Positions 49,612 through 58,869 of a stretch of 64,000 bases of DNA are shown piece by piece. The DNA lies in NCBI GenBank assembly GCA_963744935.1, contig CAVUVM010000001.1, forward strand, positions 1 to 64,000, in the 5' to 3' direction. The position numbers and the translations under genes are program-made. Each line of letters opens with the position of its first letter. Position 1 is the stretch's first letter. Under the pieces are notes generated by a model that saw nothing but the letters and a program-made list of their open reading frames with translations, had not been told where the DNA came from and did not search any database. The stretch is from Bog-473 sp963744935 (lineage in GTDB: Bacteria; Actinomycetota; Acidimicrobiia; Acidimicrobiales; RAAP-2).

Positions 49612-51385
49612 TCAGTGGCGCATCGCAGAGAGGAGCAGGCCGGGGATCTTGGCCGCAGACGGCTCAGCCTCGAAGGCGACAAAGCGCTGCATGACGTCGT
49701 AGGAATCCTTGGCCGTCGCGAACCAGGGTGGCTTGGGCCGTGCGCGGAACGGCCCGCGCACCACCGACTTCTGTGGGCGATCGAACATCAGCGCGTTGCC
49801 CACCACACCGGTCCCGGACTGGATGTCGGTGCGCGCATGCCCGGGGTAGGCGCCCCACGTCGTCGATCCCAAGGCGAAGGACACGCCGTGCCAGAGGTTC
49901 ACCCCGATGGAGCCGTAGCGCAGGTCCGCAACGGCGCGCTCGAGCGCGTCGGCCACGTCGGTGTCCTTGGCCGACGCCGGGCTCACGATGATGGTGGCGC
50001 CCAGGGTGCCCCACAAGACGTCGTTGCAGAAGGCGGCGGCGGCATCGATGAAAGCCGCCGCCGAGGGGGCCGGCAGGGCAGTCTCGGCCAGCTCCCCGAA
50101 GAACGACTCCACGTTGAAGCAGATGTCGTCGGTGCGTCCCGGCGGGACGCCGGGGATGACGGTCCAGGGCAGCGCGTCGTCGGGCCCATGGCCGAACTCC
50201 TCCGCCTCGGGATGGGCGGCGACGAAGGCATCACGCCGGTCGGCGGCACCGGGGTAGTAGGCGCGTCGCGTCGTGATCTCGGCCAACGTCTGGGTCAGCG
50301 CGCCGAGGAAGGCGTCGCGCTCGGGGCCACGCCGCGTGTGTGACGACGACCCGGGCCGAGACGCAGTTGAAGCCCGCGTTGTTCACCAACATGGTCGCCA
50401 CGTGCTCGGCCTGGTAGCGCAGCTCGGCGATCGACCACGTGCCCGGGACGACGATCACCGGTGACACGCTGCCGAGCTCGGCCGTGACGGGCTTGTCGAG
50501 CAGCGGTACGTCGGCGGCCTTGCGGCGCTCGCCGTCGGGACCGGCGCCGAACACGACGGCGTCGTATGTCTTGTCAGACCCGGTGATGTGCACCTCGTCG
50601 ATGCGGGAGTGTCCGGTCAGGTACTGGCCCACCGCCGTCCCACCCTCCACGATGCGGAGAACACCGGAGTCGAGCAGCGCGCCAAGGGCCTTCGTCCAGT
50701 GCGGCACGAGGTAGTCGTTCACCGGGTTGGCCTTCAAGACGACCGTCTTGCCCTCGAGGAAGAGCTTGTTCAGCGCGTCGCGCGGACCGAGTGACGCCAC
50801 GTTGCCGGCGGCCAGCACCAGCGCCGTGCCCGCGTGAGCGGCGGGATCGGCATATGCCGCCGCCTGGCCCTCGACGAGCGAAGCCTTGGTCACGCCGGGC
50901 TGCATCCAGATCTCGGCGGTCGTCTGGGGGAACGTGATGCGGTCGAACGCGCCATCCGGGAAGACCTGGACGCGCAACCGGCCGTCGGGCGCCTCGCGCA
51001 CGGGGCCGGGCACGGCGGGCTTGCCCACCTTGGCGATGTCGCGCAACGAGTCGCGGAGCAACCGCGCCATGCGCACGAAGGTCCCGATGCCACTGAAGAG
51101 CTCCTCGCCGGCCTCCGTCGTACCCGGCGCCAGGCCCTTGGCCTCGCAGGCGGCGGTCAGCCACGCCTCCTCAGCAGCCATGGTGTCGTCGATCACCTGC
51201 TGGAGCAGCTCGGCGCGCGCCGCGGCGCCTGTCTTGGCCCAGGCTGGGGCGTGATCGGCCACGAGGGTAACGACCGCATCGAGCTCGACGCTGTCGAGTG
51301 GCGGGAACTGGCCGGGTGAACCGCCCGCTTCCGATGCCGGCGGTTCACTGGCCGGGGCCACCGCGCCCCGAGTGGTGATGCTCAT
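49612..51385 (-). CDS. Aldehyde dehydrogenase family protein (frameshifted)
   Basis: About 590 aa once repaired, longer than typical ALDHs (~480-500). ATG 51385 follows GGAGGG. The cofactor region is GTALVLAAGNVASLGPRDAL, KTVVLKANPVNDYLVPHWTK and VHITGSDKTYDAVVFGAG; the catalytic cysteine is probably in MLVNNAGFNCVSARVVVTH. The frame breaks right after this; removing one base at about 50332-50336 continues as RRGPERDAFLGALTQTLAEI and runs to the stop at 49612 through LRYGSIGVNLWHGVSFALGS. Distant from the classical ALDH groups; substrate unknown. Confidence 0.85.
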
Positions 51386-51604
51386 GTCGCCCTCCCTCTG
51401 TGCCGCTCGTGCGCCCGGGCCGGGTCGGAAATTCAGCCCCGGGCCTGGACCAAGCGTACCGAGGCGACCGCTCGTTCCAGCCGGGCCGCGCTGGTCGCCC
51501 TGGAACCGTGCGCGGCGGGCGGTCACCCGGCACCCCCGTGTCGAGGCCATGCCGGTGACCGGGCCATGCGGTGTTAGGAGTGTGTGAGGACTTTGCCAAC
51601 CTGG

Positions 51605-51634
51605 TTGACCCATTCGGGGGTCGCGCCGAATACT
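51605..51634 (+). promoter_or_regulatory. Promoter of the secreted phosphoesterase gene (TTGACC-N18-AATACT)
   Basis: TTGACC (51605-51610) and AATACT (51629-51634) are 18 bases apart, and the -10 ends exactly six bases before ATG 51641. This is the only leaderless promoter here with a near-consensus -35, and it argues for the 51641 start over GTG 51584. Confidence 0.6.
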
Positions 51635-51640
51635 GCCGAG

Positions 51641-53278
51641 ATGCCGTGGGGGCTCCCGCATCTGTTTCTCTGGCGGCGAGCTGGGCGGGCCCGGCGGGCT
51701 GGGCGGGCCCGGCGGGCTGGGCGGGCCCGGCGGGCTGGGCGCCGCATACGCACCGTCGTCGCAGTGGCGGGCAGCGTGCTTGTCTCCGCGTTCGCGCTCG
51801 GCGCCTGCGCCAGCAGCACGCCGGCCGTCGCTCCCCCCGTCGAGCGCGTGGCCGGCGGGGCCACCGGCCACTACGACGTGCCGGCGGGGATCCACAAGAT
51901 CAAACACGTCATCGTCATCGAGCAGGAGAACCGGTCCTTCGACAGCTACTTCGGGACGTATCCGGGCGCGGACGGCATTCCGATGAACGACGGCACGCCG
52001 AGCGTCTGCGTCCCGGTCCCGGCTGGAGGCTGCCAGAAGCCCTACCACGACACGGCCGACGTCAACGGGGGCGGCCCACACGGCGCGCGCAACGCTCGCA
52101 ACGACGTGGACGGCGGAAAGATGGATGGCTTCATCGCGTCAGCCTCCAAGGCCAAGAAGGGGTGCGGCGTCAACGTTGACAATCCCGCCTGCTCCAATGC
52201 GGCGACGCCCGACGTGATGGGGTACCACACCGCAGCGGAGATCCCGAATTACTGGACCTACGCCAAGGACTTCACGCTCGACGATCACATGTTCGAACCG
52301 GTCGCATCGTGGTCGCTGCCCGACCACCTGTACCTCGTCTCGGGCTGGTCGGCCAAGTGCTCGAGCCCCGATCCGTCGAGCTGTGTCAACGAGATCCAGG
52401 GCCCCTACACGCCGGCGCAGATGCAAAGGTACGTGGACCAGGCCATCAACAAGGGCACGGCTGACATCACCAACGCCTGGACCGACATCACCTGGCTGCT
52501 CTACAACAAGCACGTCTCGTGGGCCTACTACGTGCAGACCGGCGACCAGCCTGACTGCGAGAACGACTCGGCCGTGGCATGCCCGCCGGTGGCGCAGAGC
52601 TACCTCACTCCCGGCATCTGGAACCCGCTCCCGGTGTTCGAGGACGTGCAGAAGGACCACCAGCTGCGCAACATCCAGCCGCTCAACAACTACTTCGCCG
52701 AGGCCCAGAAGGGAACGTTGCCCGCGGTGATGTGGGTCACGCCGTCACAAGCCGACAGCGAGCACCCTCCGGCGAGCATCCACCAGGGCCAGGCGTACGT
52801 GACAGCGGTGATCAACGCGGCCATGAAGAGCCCCGACTGGGACTCGACCGCCATCTTCTTGCAGTGGGACGACTGGGGTGGCTTCTACGACAACGTCGTG
52901 CCGCCGCCCGTTGACCAGAACGGCTATGGCCTGCGGGTGCCTGCGATGGTCATCTCCCCCTACGCCAAGCATGGCTCTATCGACCACCAGGTGTTGAGCA
53001 GCGACGCCTACCTCAAGTTCATCGAGGACGACTTTCTCGGCGGCTCGCGACTCAACCCCAAGACCGACGGCCGTCCCGACCCGCGGCCCGACGTCCGCGA
53101 GGACGAGAAGATCCTGGGCAACATGGACCAGGACTTCGACTTCAAGCAGGCGCCGCGCCCACCGGTGCTGCTACCGACCAACCCACCTACCGACTCGCCG
53201 TCCGTCCCGTCCTACTTCAACGGGATGGGCCCGTGCGACGGCTGCACGGCGACGCCACCGAGCACCTCGGGCGACTGA
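51641..53278 (+). CDS. Secreted phosphoesterase (phospholipase C / acid phosphatase AcpA family)
   Basis: A 545-aa predicted lipoprotein. The N-terminus carries an Arg-rich stretch from an exact 18-bp DNA repeat, then a signal segment TVVAVAGSVLVSAFALGAC with lipobox LGAC. The phosphoesterase family signature HVIVIEQENRSFDSYFGTYP, later DDHMFEPVASWSLPDHLYLV, AIFLQWDDWGGFYDNVVPP and VPAMVISPYAKHGSIDHQVL are intact. Enzymes of this family hydrolyse phospholipids or phosphomonoesters outside the cell; phosphate scavenging is plausible. The RR-rich leader might direct Tat export, but no canonical Tat motif is seen. Confidence 0.9.
   Translation: MPWGLPHLFLWRRAGRARRAGRARRAGRARRAGRRIRTVVAVAGSVLVSAFALGACASSTPAVAPPVERVAGGATGHYDVPAGIHKIKHVIVIEQENRSFDSYFGTYPGADGIPMNDGTPSVCVPVPAGGCQKPYHDTADVNGGGPHGARNARNDVDGGKMDGFIASASKAKKGCGVNVDNPACSNAATPDVMGYHTAAEIPNYWTYAKDFTLDDHMFEPVASWSLPDHLYLVSGWSAKCSSPDPSSCVNEIQGPYTPAQMQRYVDQAINKGTADITNAWTDITWLLYNKHVSWAYYVQTGDQPDCENDSAVACPPVAQSYLTPGIWNPLPVFEDVQKDHQLRNIQPLNNYFAEAQKGTLPAVMWVTPSQADSEHPPASIHQGQAYVTAVINAAMKSPDWDSTAIFLQWDDWGGFYDNVVPPPVDQNGYGLRVPAMVISPYAKHGSIDHQVLSSDAYLKFIEDDFLGGSRLNPKTDGRPDPRPDVREDEKILGNMDQDFDFKQAPRPPVLLPTNPPTDSPSVPSYFNGMGPCDGCTATPPSTSGD
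51681..51739 (+). repeat. In-frame 18-bp tandem repeat in the phosphoesterase leader
   Basis: Three exact copies of an 18-bp unit (51681-51698, 51699-51716, 51717-51734; CTGGGCGGGCCCGGCGGG) plus a partial fourth. In frame with the phosphoesterase it encodes Ala-Gly-Arg-Ala-Arg-Arg-type hexapeptides just before the signal peptide hydrophobic core, so copy number changes would alter leader length and charge without breaking the gene. Confidence 0.9.
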
Positions 53279-53384
53279 CCGTCCCGATCGCGACAAAGGG
53301 CTGGGCCATCCGACGTCCATCCCCCCGCCTGACCACTCAGTGATGGACGCGTCATCAGGCTAGGAGGTGCCCCTCATGAGCGGA

Positions 53385-53390
53385 TAGCTT
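53385..53390 (+). promoter_or_regulatory. -10 element (TAGCTT) of leaderless phosphotransferase gene
   Basis: TAGCTT ends exactly six bases before ATG 53397, with no Shine-Dalgarno in between. Confidence 0.55.
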
Positions 53391-53396
53391 CGCCCC

Positions 53397-54092
53397 ATGA
53401 AACCTCCTGGGCCGCTGCTGGCCGCGGGAAGGGACGCGGACATCTTCGAATACGGACCCGGACTGGTCCTCAGGCGCTCGAGGGAGGGACATTCCATGGC
53501 GCGGGAAGCCCGCACGATGGCATACCTCCATGAGCAGGGCTATCCGGTTCCCGCGATCGAAGAGCTGAGCGACGACGGCTTGGAGCTCGTGATGGAGCGG
53601 ATCGAGGGAAGGTCGATGGTCGATGCGATCACCGCGGCCCCCTGGACCCTCCGTCGGCAAGCCAGGACGCTGGCCGATCTGCACCGCCAGCTCCACGACA
53701 TTGCGGCGCCCGACTTCCTCCCTCACGCTCCGGTCGGTGCTGGAGACCGGATCGTGCACTTGGACCTGCACCCGCTCAACGTCATGGTCGGCTCGAAAAG
53801 AGCGGTCGTCATCGATTGGGCGAACGCTTCGGCGGGCGACCCGCTCGTCGATGTCGGGGTGGCCTGGGTGCTGATGGCGGCGGGTCAGATTCCGGCCAGC
53901 CGGCTGCAGGCCACCCTTCTCGGTTGGGGCAGGGCGTTACTGGTGAACGGGTTCGTCTCGCGCTTTGACCGCAAGGAAGTCACGACCCGGCTTCGTTCCG
54001 TCGTGGAATGGAAGATCAAAGACCCACACATGAGCGAAGGCGAGATCGCGGGCATGTGGAGGGTCGTCGAACAGGCCGAAGCGCGCCGCTGA
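53397..54092 (+). CDS. Aminoglycoside phosphotransferase/choline kinase-fold protein
   Basis: A 231-aa small kinase-like protein. Catalytic loop VHLDLHPLNVMVGSKRAVVI (HxDxxxxN) and metal-binding Asp in VIDWANASAGDP are present, along with the Lys/Glu-lobe features EARTMAYLHEQGYPVPAIEE. The N-lobe is short and the glycine-rich loop reduced. Family members phosphorylate aminoglycosides, sugars or small alcohols; no specific substrate can be named. Probably leaderless. Confidence 0.85.
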   Translation: MKPPGPLLAAGRDADIFEYGPGLVLRRSREGHSMAREARTMAYLHEQGYPVPAIEELSDDGLELVMERIEGRSMVDAITAAPWTLRRQARTLADLHRQLHDIAAPDFLPHAPVGAGDRIVHLDLHPLNVMVGSKRAVVIDWANASAGDPLVDVGVAWVLMAAGQIPASRLQATLLGWGRALLVNGFVSRFDRKEVTTRLRSVVEWKIKDPHMSEGEIAGMWRVVEQAEARR

Positions 54093-54105
54093 CCCGGACT
54101 GATCA

Positions 54106-54137
54106 CCGGACACCGACCCCAACGCGTCGGTGTCCGG
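54106..54137. terminator. Bidirectional hairpin between convergent genes
   Basis: Perfect 12-bp stem (CCGGACACCGAC at 54106-54117, complement at 54126-54137) with an 8-base loop, lying exactly between the converging phosphotransferase gene and the minus-strand secreted protein gene. There is no T-run, as is common for actinobacterial terminators. Confidence 0.75.
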
Positions 54138-54145
54138 ACTCGCGA

Positions 54146-54583
54146 TCAGAACGTCACAGTCATTGAGTTGGCGTCGGACAGCTTGAGCGTGATCACGCCG
54201 GTGTAGCCGCTCGTCACGCACACGTAGTCAGCTGAAGACGCCGGAAGATTCTCGGTTCCCTTGCCGAGGCCTTCCGATCCCTTGAGCTTGACCGTCTCGG
54301 TCACGGACTCCTTGTTCTTGACCACGAACGAAGCCATCGCAGACGTACATGACGAGGTGCCGTCCCACACGGCGGTGGCTGTCAGTGCGGTCGGCTTGAA
54401 GTGTGCGGTGGTTCCCACGATCTTGGACGTCGGGAGCACGGTGGCGGGCGCGAACGCTTGCGTGCCTGCCGCAGCGACCGAGGCAGCGGGCGCCCCGCTG
54501 GCGCCCGCGCTCAGCGGCATGACAAAAAGCAGCGGCGTCGCCCCCAGTGCGATCGCCCCCGCCTTGATCAGCTTCTTCTTCAT
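54146..54583 (-). CDS. Small secreted protein
   Basis: Not recognised. 145 aa. Sec signal peptide MKKKLIKAGAIALGATPLLF followed by VMPLSAGASGAPA with a likely AxA cleavage site near residue 34. The mature ~110 residues are Thr/Val/Ser-rich, probably beta-sandwich, with two Cys residues (SSCTS and YVCVTSGYTG) that could form a disulfide. ATG 54583 has GGGAGAGGTGG upstream. Terminates at the hairpin shared with its convergent neighbour. Confidence 0.75.
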   Translation of the reverse strand: MKKKLIKAGAIALGATPLLFVMPLSAGASGAPAASVAAAGTQAFAPATVLPTSKIVGTTAHFKPTALTATAVWDGTSSCTSAMASFVVKNKESVTETVKLKGSEGLGKGTENLPASSADYVCVTSGYTGVITLKLSDANSMTVTF

Positions 54584-54689
54584 GAGCCACCTCTCCCTCA
54601 GAGATTGTCTGACATCGAATCGGACACCGGAGGCTAACAAGCAATCCCGGTTCCGGCTTGGTTTTTCGAAGGTCGTTCGACGTCGCAGG

Positions 54690-55619
54690 TCAAGCGACGC
54701 GGGGCATGACCTCGGCGGCCAACAGGTCGACATGCTCGAGGTCATTGAGGTCGAGCACCTGGAGGTACAGGGTCTCGGCGCCGATCTCGGCGTAAGACCG
54801 CAGCCGGGCGACCACCTCGTCGGGCGTGCCCGCCACTCCGTTCGTCCGCAGCTCGTCCGGCTGTCGGCCGATGTTGGCGGCGCGGCGCCCGACCTCGGCC
54901 TCATCCGCCCCGCAACACACCACCTGCGCAGCAGAGAGCCGCAAGGTCTTGGGGTCGCGGCCGCGCTGCTCACAGGCGGCACGGACCCGACCAAACTGGG
55001 CCTCGGTGTCAGCGACCGATGCGAACGGCAGGTTGAACTCGGCCGCGTAGGTGGCCGCAAGGCGCGGCGTGCGCTTGGTGCCGGCACCGCCCACGATCAG
55101 GGGCGGGTGCGGCTGCTGGACGGGCTTTGGCAGCGCCGGGCTGTCCTTCAGCGCGTAGTGCCGACCCTCGAAGGTGAAGGTCTCTCCGACCGGCGTCGTC
55201 CACAGCCCGGTGAGGATGGCGAACTGCTCTTCCAGGCGCTCGAAGCGTTCGCCGGTGGGTGGGAAGGGGAACCCGTAGGCGCTGTGTTCCGCGTCGTACC
55301 AACCCGCGCCAAGGCCGAGCTCGACGCGCCCGCCGCTCATGGCATCCACCTGCGCCACCTCCACGGCAAGGAGTCCGGGCGCCCGGAAGGTCGACGACGT
55401 GACCAGCGTGCCGAGCCGGATGCGCTCGGTCTCGCGGGCGATGCCGGCCAAGGTGACCCAGGCGTCGGTCGGCCCGGGCAGGCCGTCGCCACCAATGGTC
55501 AGGAAGTGGTCTGAGCGGAAGAAGGCGTCGAAACCCGTCGCCTCCGCCTTCTGCGCCACCGTGAGCAACTGGTCGTAGGTCGCGCCCTGCTGGGGCTCGA
55601 CGAAGATGCGGAGCTTCAT
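54690..55619 (-). CDS. LLM-class F420-dependent oxidoreductase
   Basis: A 309-aa luciferase-like monooxygenase-fold protein. Motifs: GFDAFFRSDHFLTIGGDGLP, ERIRLGTLVTSSTFRAPGLL, MSGGRVELGLGAGWYDAEHS, and PHPPLIVGGAGTKRTPRLAA. The GAGW and SDH elements and the actinobacterial context favour coenzyme F420 over FMN, but the substrate is unknown. TAGGTT lies exactly at -12 to -7 from the ATG. Divergent from the second LLM gene. Confidence 0.9.
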   Translation of the reverse strand: MKLRIFVEPQQGATYDQLLTVAQKAEATGFDAFFRSDHFLTIGGDGLPGPTDAWVTLAGIARETERIRLGTLVTSSTFRAPGLLAVEVAQVDAMSGGRVELGLGAGWYDAEHSAYGFPFPPTGERFERLEEQFAILTGLWTTPVGETFTFEGRHYALKDSPALPKPVQQPHPPLIVGGAGTKRTPRLAATYAAEFNLPFASVADTEAQFGRVRAACEQRGRDPKTLRLSAAQVVCCGADEAEVGRRAANIGRQPDELRTNGVAGTPDEVVARLRSYAEIGAETLYLQVLDLNDLEHVDLLAAEVMPRVA

Positions 55620-55625
55620 GGCCTC

Positions 55626-55631
55626 AACCTA
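55626..55631 (-). promoter_or_regulatory. -10 element (TAGGTT) of leaderless LLM gene
   Basis: On the minus strand TAGGTT ends six bases before the ATG at 55619; no Shine-Dalgarno. Confidence 0.55.
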
Positions 55632-55670
55632 TCTGGGGTCATCGCGGGACGGGCCGTGGCGCGGGCGGGC

Positions 55671-55734
55671 TGGCGTGGGCGGAGCAGAGCGTGGGCGGAG
55701 CAGAGCGTGGGCGGGGCAGAGCGTGGGCGGGGCA
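55671..55734. repeat. Four-copy 16-bp tandem repeat between divergent LLM genes
   Basis: Units 55671-55686, 55687-55702, 55703-55718 and 55719-55734 of GAGCGTGGGCGGAGCA; the last two have G for A at one site and the first differs at its 5' end. The array ends at the -10 of the plus-strand LLM gene and lies ~40 bp upstream of the -10 of the minus-strand gene, i.e. across the -35 region of the plus-strand promoter. Confidence 0.9.
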
Positions 55735-55738
55735 GACT
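55733..55738 (+). promoter_or_regulatory. -10 element (CAGACT) of leaderless LLM gene
   Basis: CAGACT ends six bases before ATG 55745 and overlaps the last bases of the 16-bp tandem array. Confidence 0.45.
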
Positions 55739-55744
55739 GCAACC

Positions 55745-56605
55745 ATGGACATCGGCGTGGTTTTCCCCCAAACCGAAGTCGGCTACGACCGCGGCGCCGT
55801 GCGCGCCATCGGGCAGGCCGTAGACGAGCTCGGCTACACCCATCTGGCGGCGTACGACCACGTACTCGGCGGTGACACCGACGTGCACGGCGACCTCGGG
55901 GGGCCCTACACGATCCACCACCCCTTCCGGGAGCCACTCACGATGTTCGCCTACCTGGCCGGCTGTACGAACCTCGCCTTCGCCACCTCCATCCTGATTG
56001 GACCGCAACGCCAGACGGCGCTGTTGGCCAAGCAGGCCGCGGAAGTGGACATCCTCTGCGGAGGGCGGTTCCGCCTCGGCCTCGGCATCGGCTGGAACAA
56101 GCTCGAGTACGACGCGCTTGGCATGCCCTTCGAGCACCGCGCCGCAATCTTGGAAGAACAAGTGGCGGTGCTGCGGGCGCTGTGGACCCACGAGAGCGTG
56201 ACGACCGACGGACGGTTCCACCACATCACCGCAGCGGGCCTGGCCCCGCTACCGGTGCAGCGACCGATCCCGATCTGGATCGGCGCCTTCGCGCCGGCGG
56301 CACTGCGCCGGGTCGGGCGCGTCGCCGACGGCTGGTTCCCCCACGTCCGACCGGGCGGCGGACTGGAGGAGGCGCTCGAGATCATCTATGAGGGCGCGGC
56401 GGAGGCGGGACGTGACTTATCGGGGTTCCAGTTCGAAGGCCGGCTGGACTACTCCGTCCGCGATCACGAGAAGCTGGCGGCCTACGCGCAGCGCTGGCGC
56501 GAGGCCGGCGCGAGCCACCTCTCATTGATCACGATGCACGCGGACCTGCAGACGACCGACGCTCATATCGCCGCGCTCGAGGAGATGGCGCCGGTCCTCA
56601 TGTAG
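55745..56605 (+). CDS. LLM-class F420-dependent oxidoreductase
   Basis: A 286-aa luciferase-like protein starting MDIGVVFPQTEVGYDRGAVR. Motifs: YTHLAAYDHVLGGDTDVHGD, LAFATSILIGPQRQTALLAK, GGRFRLGLGIGWNKLEYDAL, RPIPIWIGAFAPAALRRVGR. Belongs to a different branch from the divergent LLM gene, so the pair is not a recent duplication. Cofactor F420 is inferred; substrate unknown. ChrA follows 26 nt downstream. Confidence 0.9.
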   Translation: MDIGVVFPQTEVGYDRGAVRAIGQAVDELGYTHLAAYDHVLGGDTDVHGDLGGPYTIHHPFREPLTMFAYLAGCTNLAFATSILIGPQRQTALLAKQAAEVDILCGGRFRLGLGIGWNKLEYDALGMPFEHRAAILEEQVAVLRALWTHESVTTDGRFHHITAAGLAPLPVQRPIPIWIGAFAPAALRRVGRVADGWFPHVRPGGGLEEALEIIYEGAAEAGRDLSGFQFEGRLDYSVRDHEKLAAYAQRWREAGASHLSLITMHADLQTTDAHIAALEEMAPVLM

Positions 56606-56630
56606 GAGCGAGTCGTGCCAACATGAGTTC

Positions 56631-57806
56631 ATGCCGGACGAGCCGGTCCCGAACGGGCGTCCCGACATCCCGCTCGGCACGATCGCCCGGCAGTGGGGCC
56701 GCATCGGATGCACCGGTTTCGGCGGTCCACCGACCCACATCGCCATGTTGCGAGGGCTCGTGGTCGAGCGCGAGGGGTGGCTCGACGAGACGGAATTCGA
56801 GGACGCCATCGCGGCGACAAACCTGCTTCCGGGACCGGCATCGACCCAACTGGCGATCTTCTGCGCATGGCGGTTGCGCGGTGCGCCCGGTGCGTTGGTC
56901 GGTGGGGCATGCTTCATTTGTCCCGGACTGGCCGCCATCATCGTGCTCGCCGCGGTCTTCCTCGCCTCGAACCCACCCACCTGGATCAAGGGCGCAGCGC
57001 TTGGGGCCGGCGCAGCCGTGGCACCGGTGGCAATCAGCGCCGCGCTCGGACTGGTCCCGGCCAGCTGGCGACGGGCCGGCCCACTCCGCGCACCGCGAGC
57101 ACGTTGGGTCGCCTACGCGCTGGTCGCAGCGACAGCCTCGGCGACCGTCGGGACGTTCTTGGTCGTCGTGCTGCTCGGCTGCGGACTGGTGGAGTCGGCC
57201 GTGTCAGGGACGCTTCGTCCGCCCTCGCGCCTACAGGGCGTTGCGGTCGTACCGCTCGCGGTCGTCGTCACCGGCGGTCTCGGCGCGCTGGCGTGGGTGG
57301 CACTCAAGGTTGGCGCCTTGTCGTTCGGCGGCGGCTTCGTCATCATCCCGCTCATGCAGGCCGACGCGGTCCACCACTACCACTGGATGACCAACAGCCA
57401 GTTCCTCAACGCGGTGGCTCTCGGACAGATCACGCCAGGCCCGGTGGTGCAAACGGTGTCGGTGGTCGGTTACGCCGCCGGGGGCGTAGGTGGCGCGCTG
57501 CTGGCGGCGCTCATCGCGTTCGCACCGTCGTTCGTGTTCATCCTGGCCGGCGCTCGCCATTTCGCCGCACTGCGGACCAACCGCTTGGCCCAATCCTTCC
57601 TCGGTGGTGCCGGCCCAGCGGCGATCGGGGCCATCGCCGGCGCCGCCATCCCGCTGGCACTCGCCATCGCGCATCTCTGGCAGGTGGCACTCCTCGCCGG
57701 CGCACTAGTCGCGCTCGTAGCCCTGCGGCGCAGCGTGGTGCTGACGTTGGTGACGGCCGGTGTCATTGGCGCCGTGGTCGCCGCGCTCGGACTACCAGTC
57801 GGCTAA
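56631..57806 (+). CDS. chrA: Chromate transporter family protein
   Basis: A 391-aa CHR-family permease with the bidomain layout: the N-terminal half has GCTGFGGPPTHIAMLRGLVV and AATNLLPGPASTQLAIFCAW, and the C-terminal half repeats it as GALSFGGGFVIIPLMQADAV and NAVALGQITPGPVVQTVSVV. About 10 membrane helices. Family members export chromate in exchange for sulfate, though many have other or unknown anions. CAACAT lies six bases before the ATG. Confidence 0.9.
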   Translation: MPDEPVPNGRPDIPLGTIARQWGRIGCTGFGGPPTHIAMLRGLVVEREGWLDETEFEDAIAATNLLPGPASTQLAIFCAWRLRGAPGALVGGACFICPGLAAIIVLAAVFLASNPPTWIKGAALGAGAAVAPVAISAALGLVPASWRRAGPLRAPRARWVAYALVAATASATVGTFLVVVLLGCGLVESAVSGTLRPPSRLQGVAVVPLAVVVTGGLGALAWVALKVGALSFGGGFVIIPLMQADAVHHYHWMTNSQFLNAVALGQITPGPVVQTVSVVGYAAGGVGGALLAALIAFAPSFVFILAGARHFAALRTNRLAQSFLGGAGPAAIGAIAGAAIPLALAIAHLWQVALLAGALVALVALRRSVVLTLVTAGVIGAVVAALGLPVG

Positions 57807-57854
57807 GGGTCCCAATGGAGTCGATTCGGGGAGGGTCCACGCCGTGCAGACGAC

Positions 57855-58811
57855 TTACATCGTCCCGGCGCAATGAGCGCGGATGACGAACGACTTGGAG
57901 GACCCGCCCGGGTTGACGACGCGCCGAGGCGTCGTGATGGTCACGGGGGCGCCGAAGCGGGAGAACGTCAGCGTCGCGGTCGTCTTCGCGGGGCCGAGGG
58001 GAAACACTGCGGTGGGCGCACTCGGCAACGTCCCGCTCGTGGACACGGTCCAGCGGGTTTGCACCAGGCGGCCGTGGCTGTCGACCCACACCGTCGTGGG
58101 ACCCAGCGTCTCGGGGCCCGGGGCGTTCGCCGACTGGCCGCACAGCGGTGCGTTGGTGACGAGGTAGCGGGTCGTCGTCTCTCCGTCGAGCCGGGCCATT
58201 CCGAGTGCATGCACCGAGGCGACGGGCTGGAGCCCCGCGAGCCCGCTCAAGGCGACGGACACGTTGACGGCGTACTGCAGACCGAGCTGGGCGCGGGGAT
58301 CCCGCGGGAGCGCCATGCGCATCCAGGCGCCGGTCAAGCCGTTCACCGATTGATAGGTGGCCTTGCCGACGCCGATCATGGAGATGGTATTGCGCGATGG
58401 CTGCGCGACGGTACGTGCGGGCAGGACCTCGTTCTGCGATGGCTGTTGCCCGGTATGGGGCTGGAACAAGCCGCCGCTCTGAACGAACTGGACCTGTTGA
58501 TCGACCTCGCTGACCCGGACGGTCCCGGCCGTGAAGTTCACCGCACCGCTGCCCGTGATGGTGCCGCGCAGAGCCGGATTCGGGCTCGCCGTCACGTGCG
58601 AATAGGTGAAGTGTGCGCTGCCCGCACGCGCCGTGGTCGCGAGCAGGTTGGCCACCCACTGCGCGGCCGACGAGCGCGCCGTCGTGGTCAGCGGCGGCGT
58701 CGTGGTCACGCTCGGTGACGAGAGCTGACCGGCGAGGGCGGCGCTCAGGACCCCGATGAGGAGCAGAGCCAGCAAGACGAAGGGAACCATGCGGCGGGCG
58801 CTCTGATCCAT
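57855..58811 (-). CDS. Secreted LppX/LolA-like protein, copy 1
   Basis: A 318-aa protein with an N-terminal hydrophobic signal (MVPFVLLALLLIGVLSAALA) and no lipobox cysteine. The mature part has TITGSGAVNFTAGTVRVSEV, then DGETTTRYLVTNAPLCGQSA, then TTVWVDSHGRLVQTRWTVST, an order of beta strands reminiscent of LppX/LprG/LolA-fold carriers. That comparison is by eye. It shares this pattern with its upstream neighbour, so the two are tandem paralogs. A hydrophobic-ligand carrier role is a guess. Confidence 0.7.
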   Translation of the reverse strand: MDQSARRMVPFVLLALLLIGVLSAALAGQLSSPSVTTTPPLTTTARSSAAQWVANLLATTARAGSAHFTYSHVTASPNPALRGTITGSGAVNFTAGTVRVSEVDQQVQFVQSGGLFQPHTGQQPSQNEVLPARTVAQPSRNTISMIGVGKATYQSVNGLTGAWMRMALPRDPRAQLGLQYAVNVSVALSGLAGLQPVASVHALGMARLDGETTTRYLVTNAPLCGQSANAPGPETLGPTTVWVDSHGRLVQTRWTVSTSGTLPSAPTAVFPLGPAKTTATLTFSRFGAPVTITTPRRVVNPGGSSKSFVIRAHCAGTM

Positions 58812-58869
58812 CCCCGAATCGTGCCCGCGGGAGGACCGGGCCGCCTGCGAGCGGCTTGGTACGCCGGGA

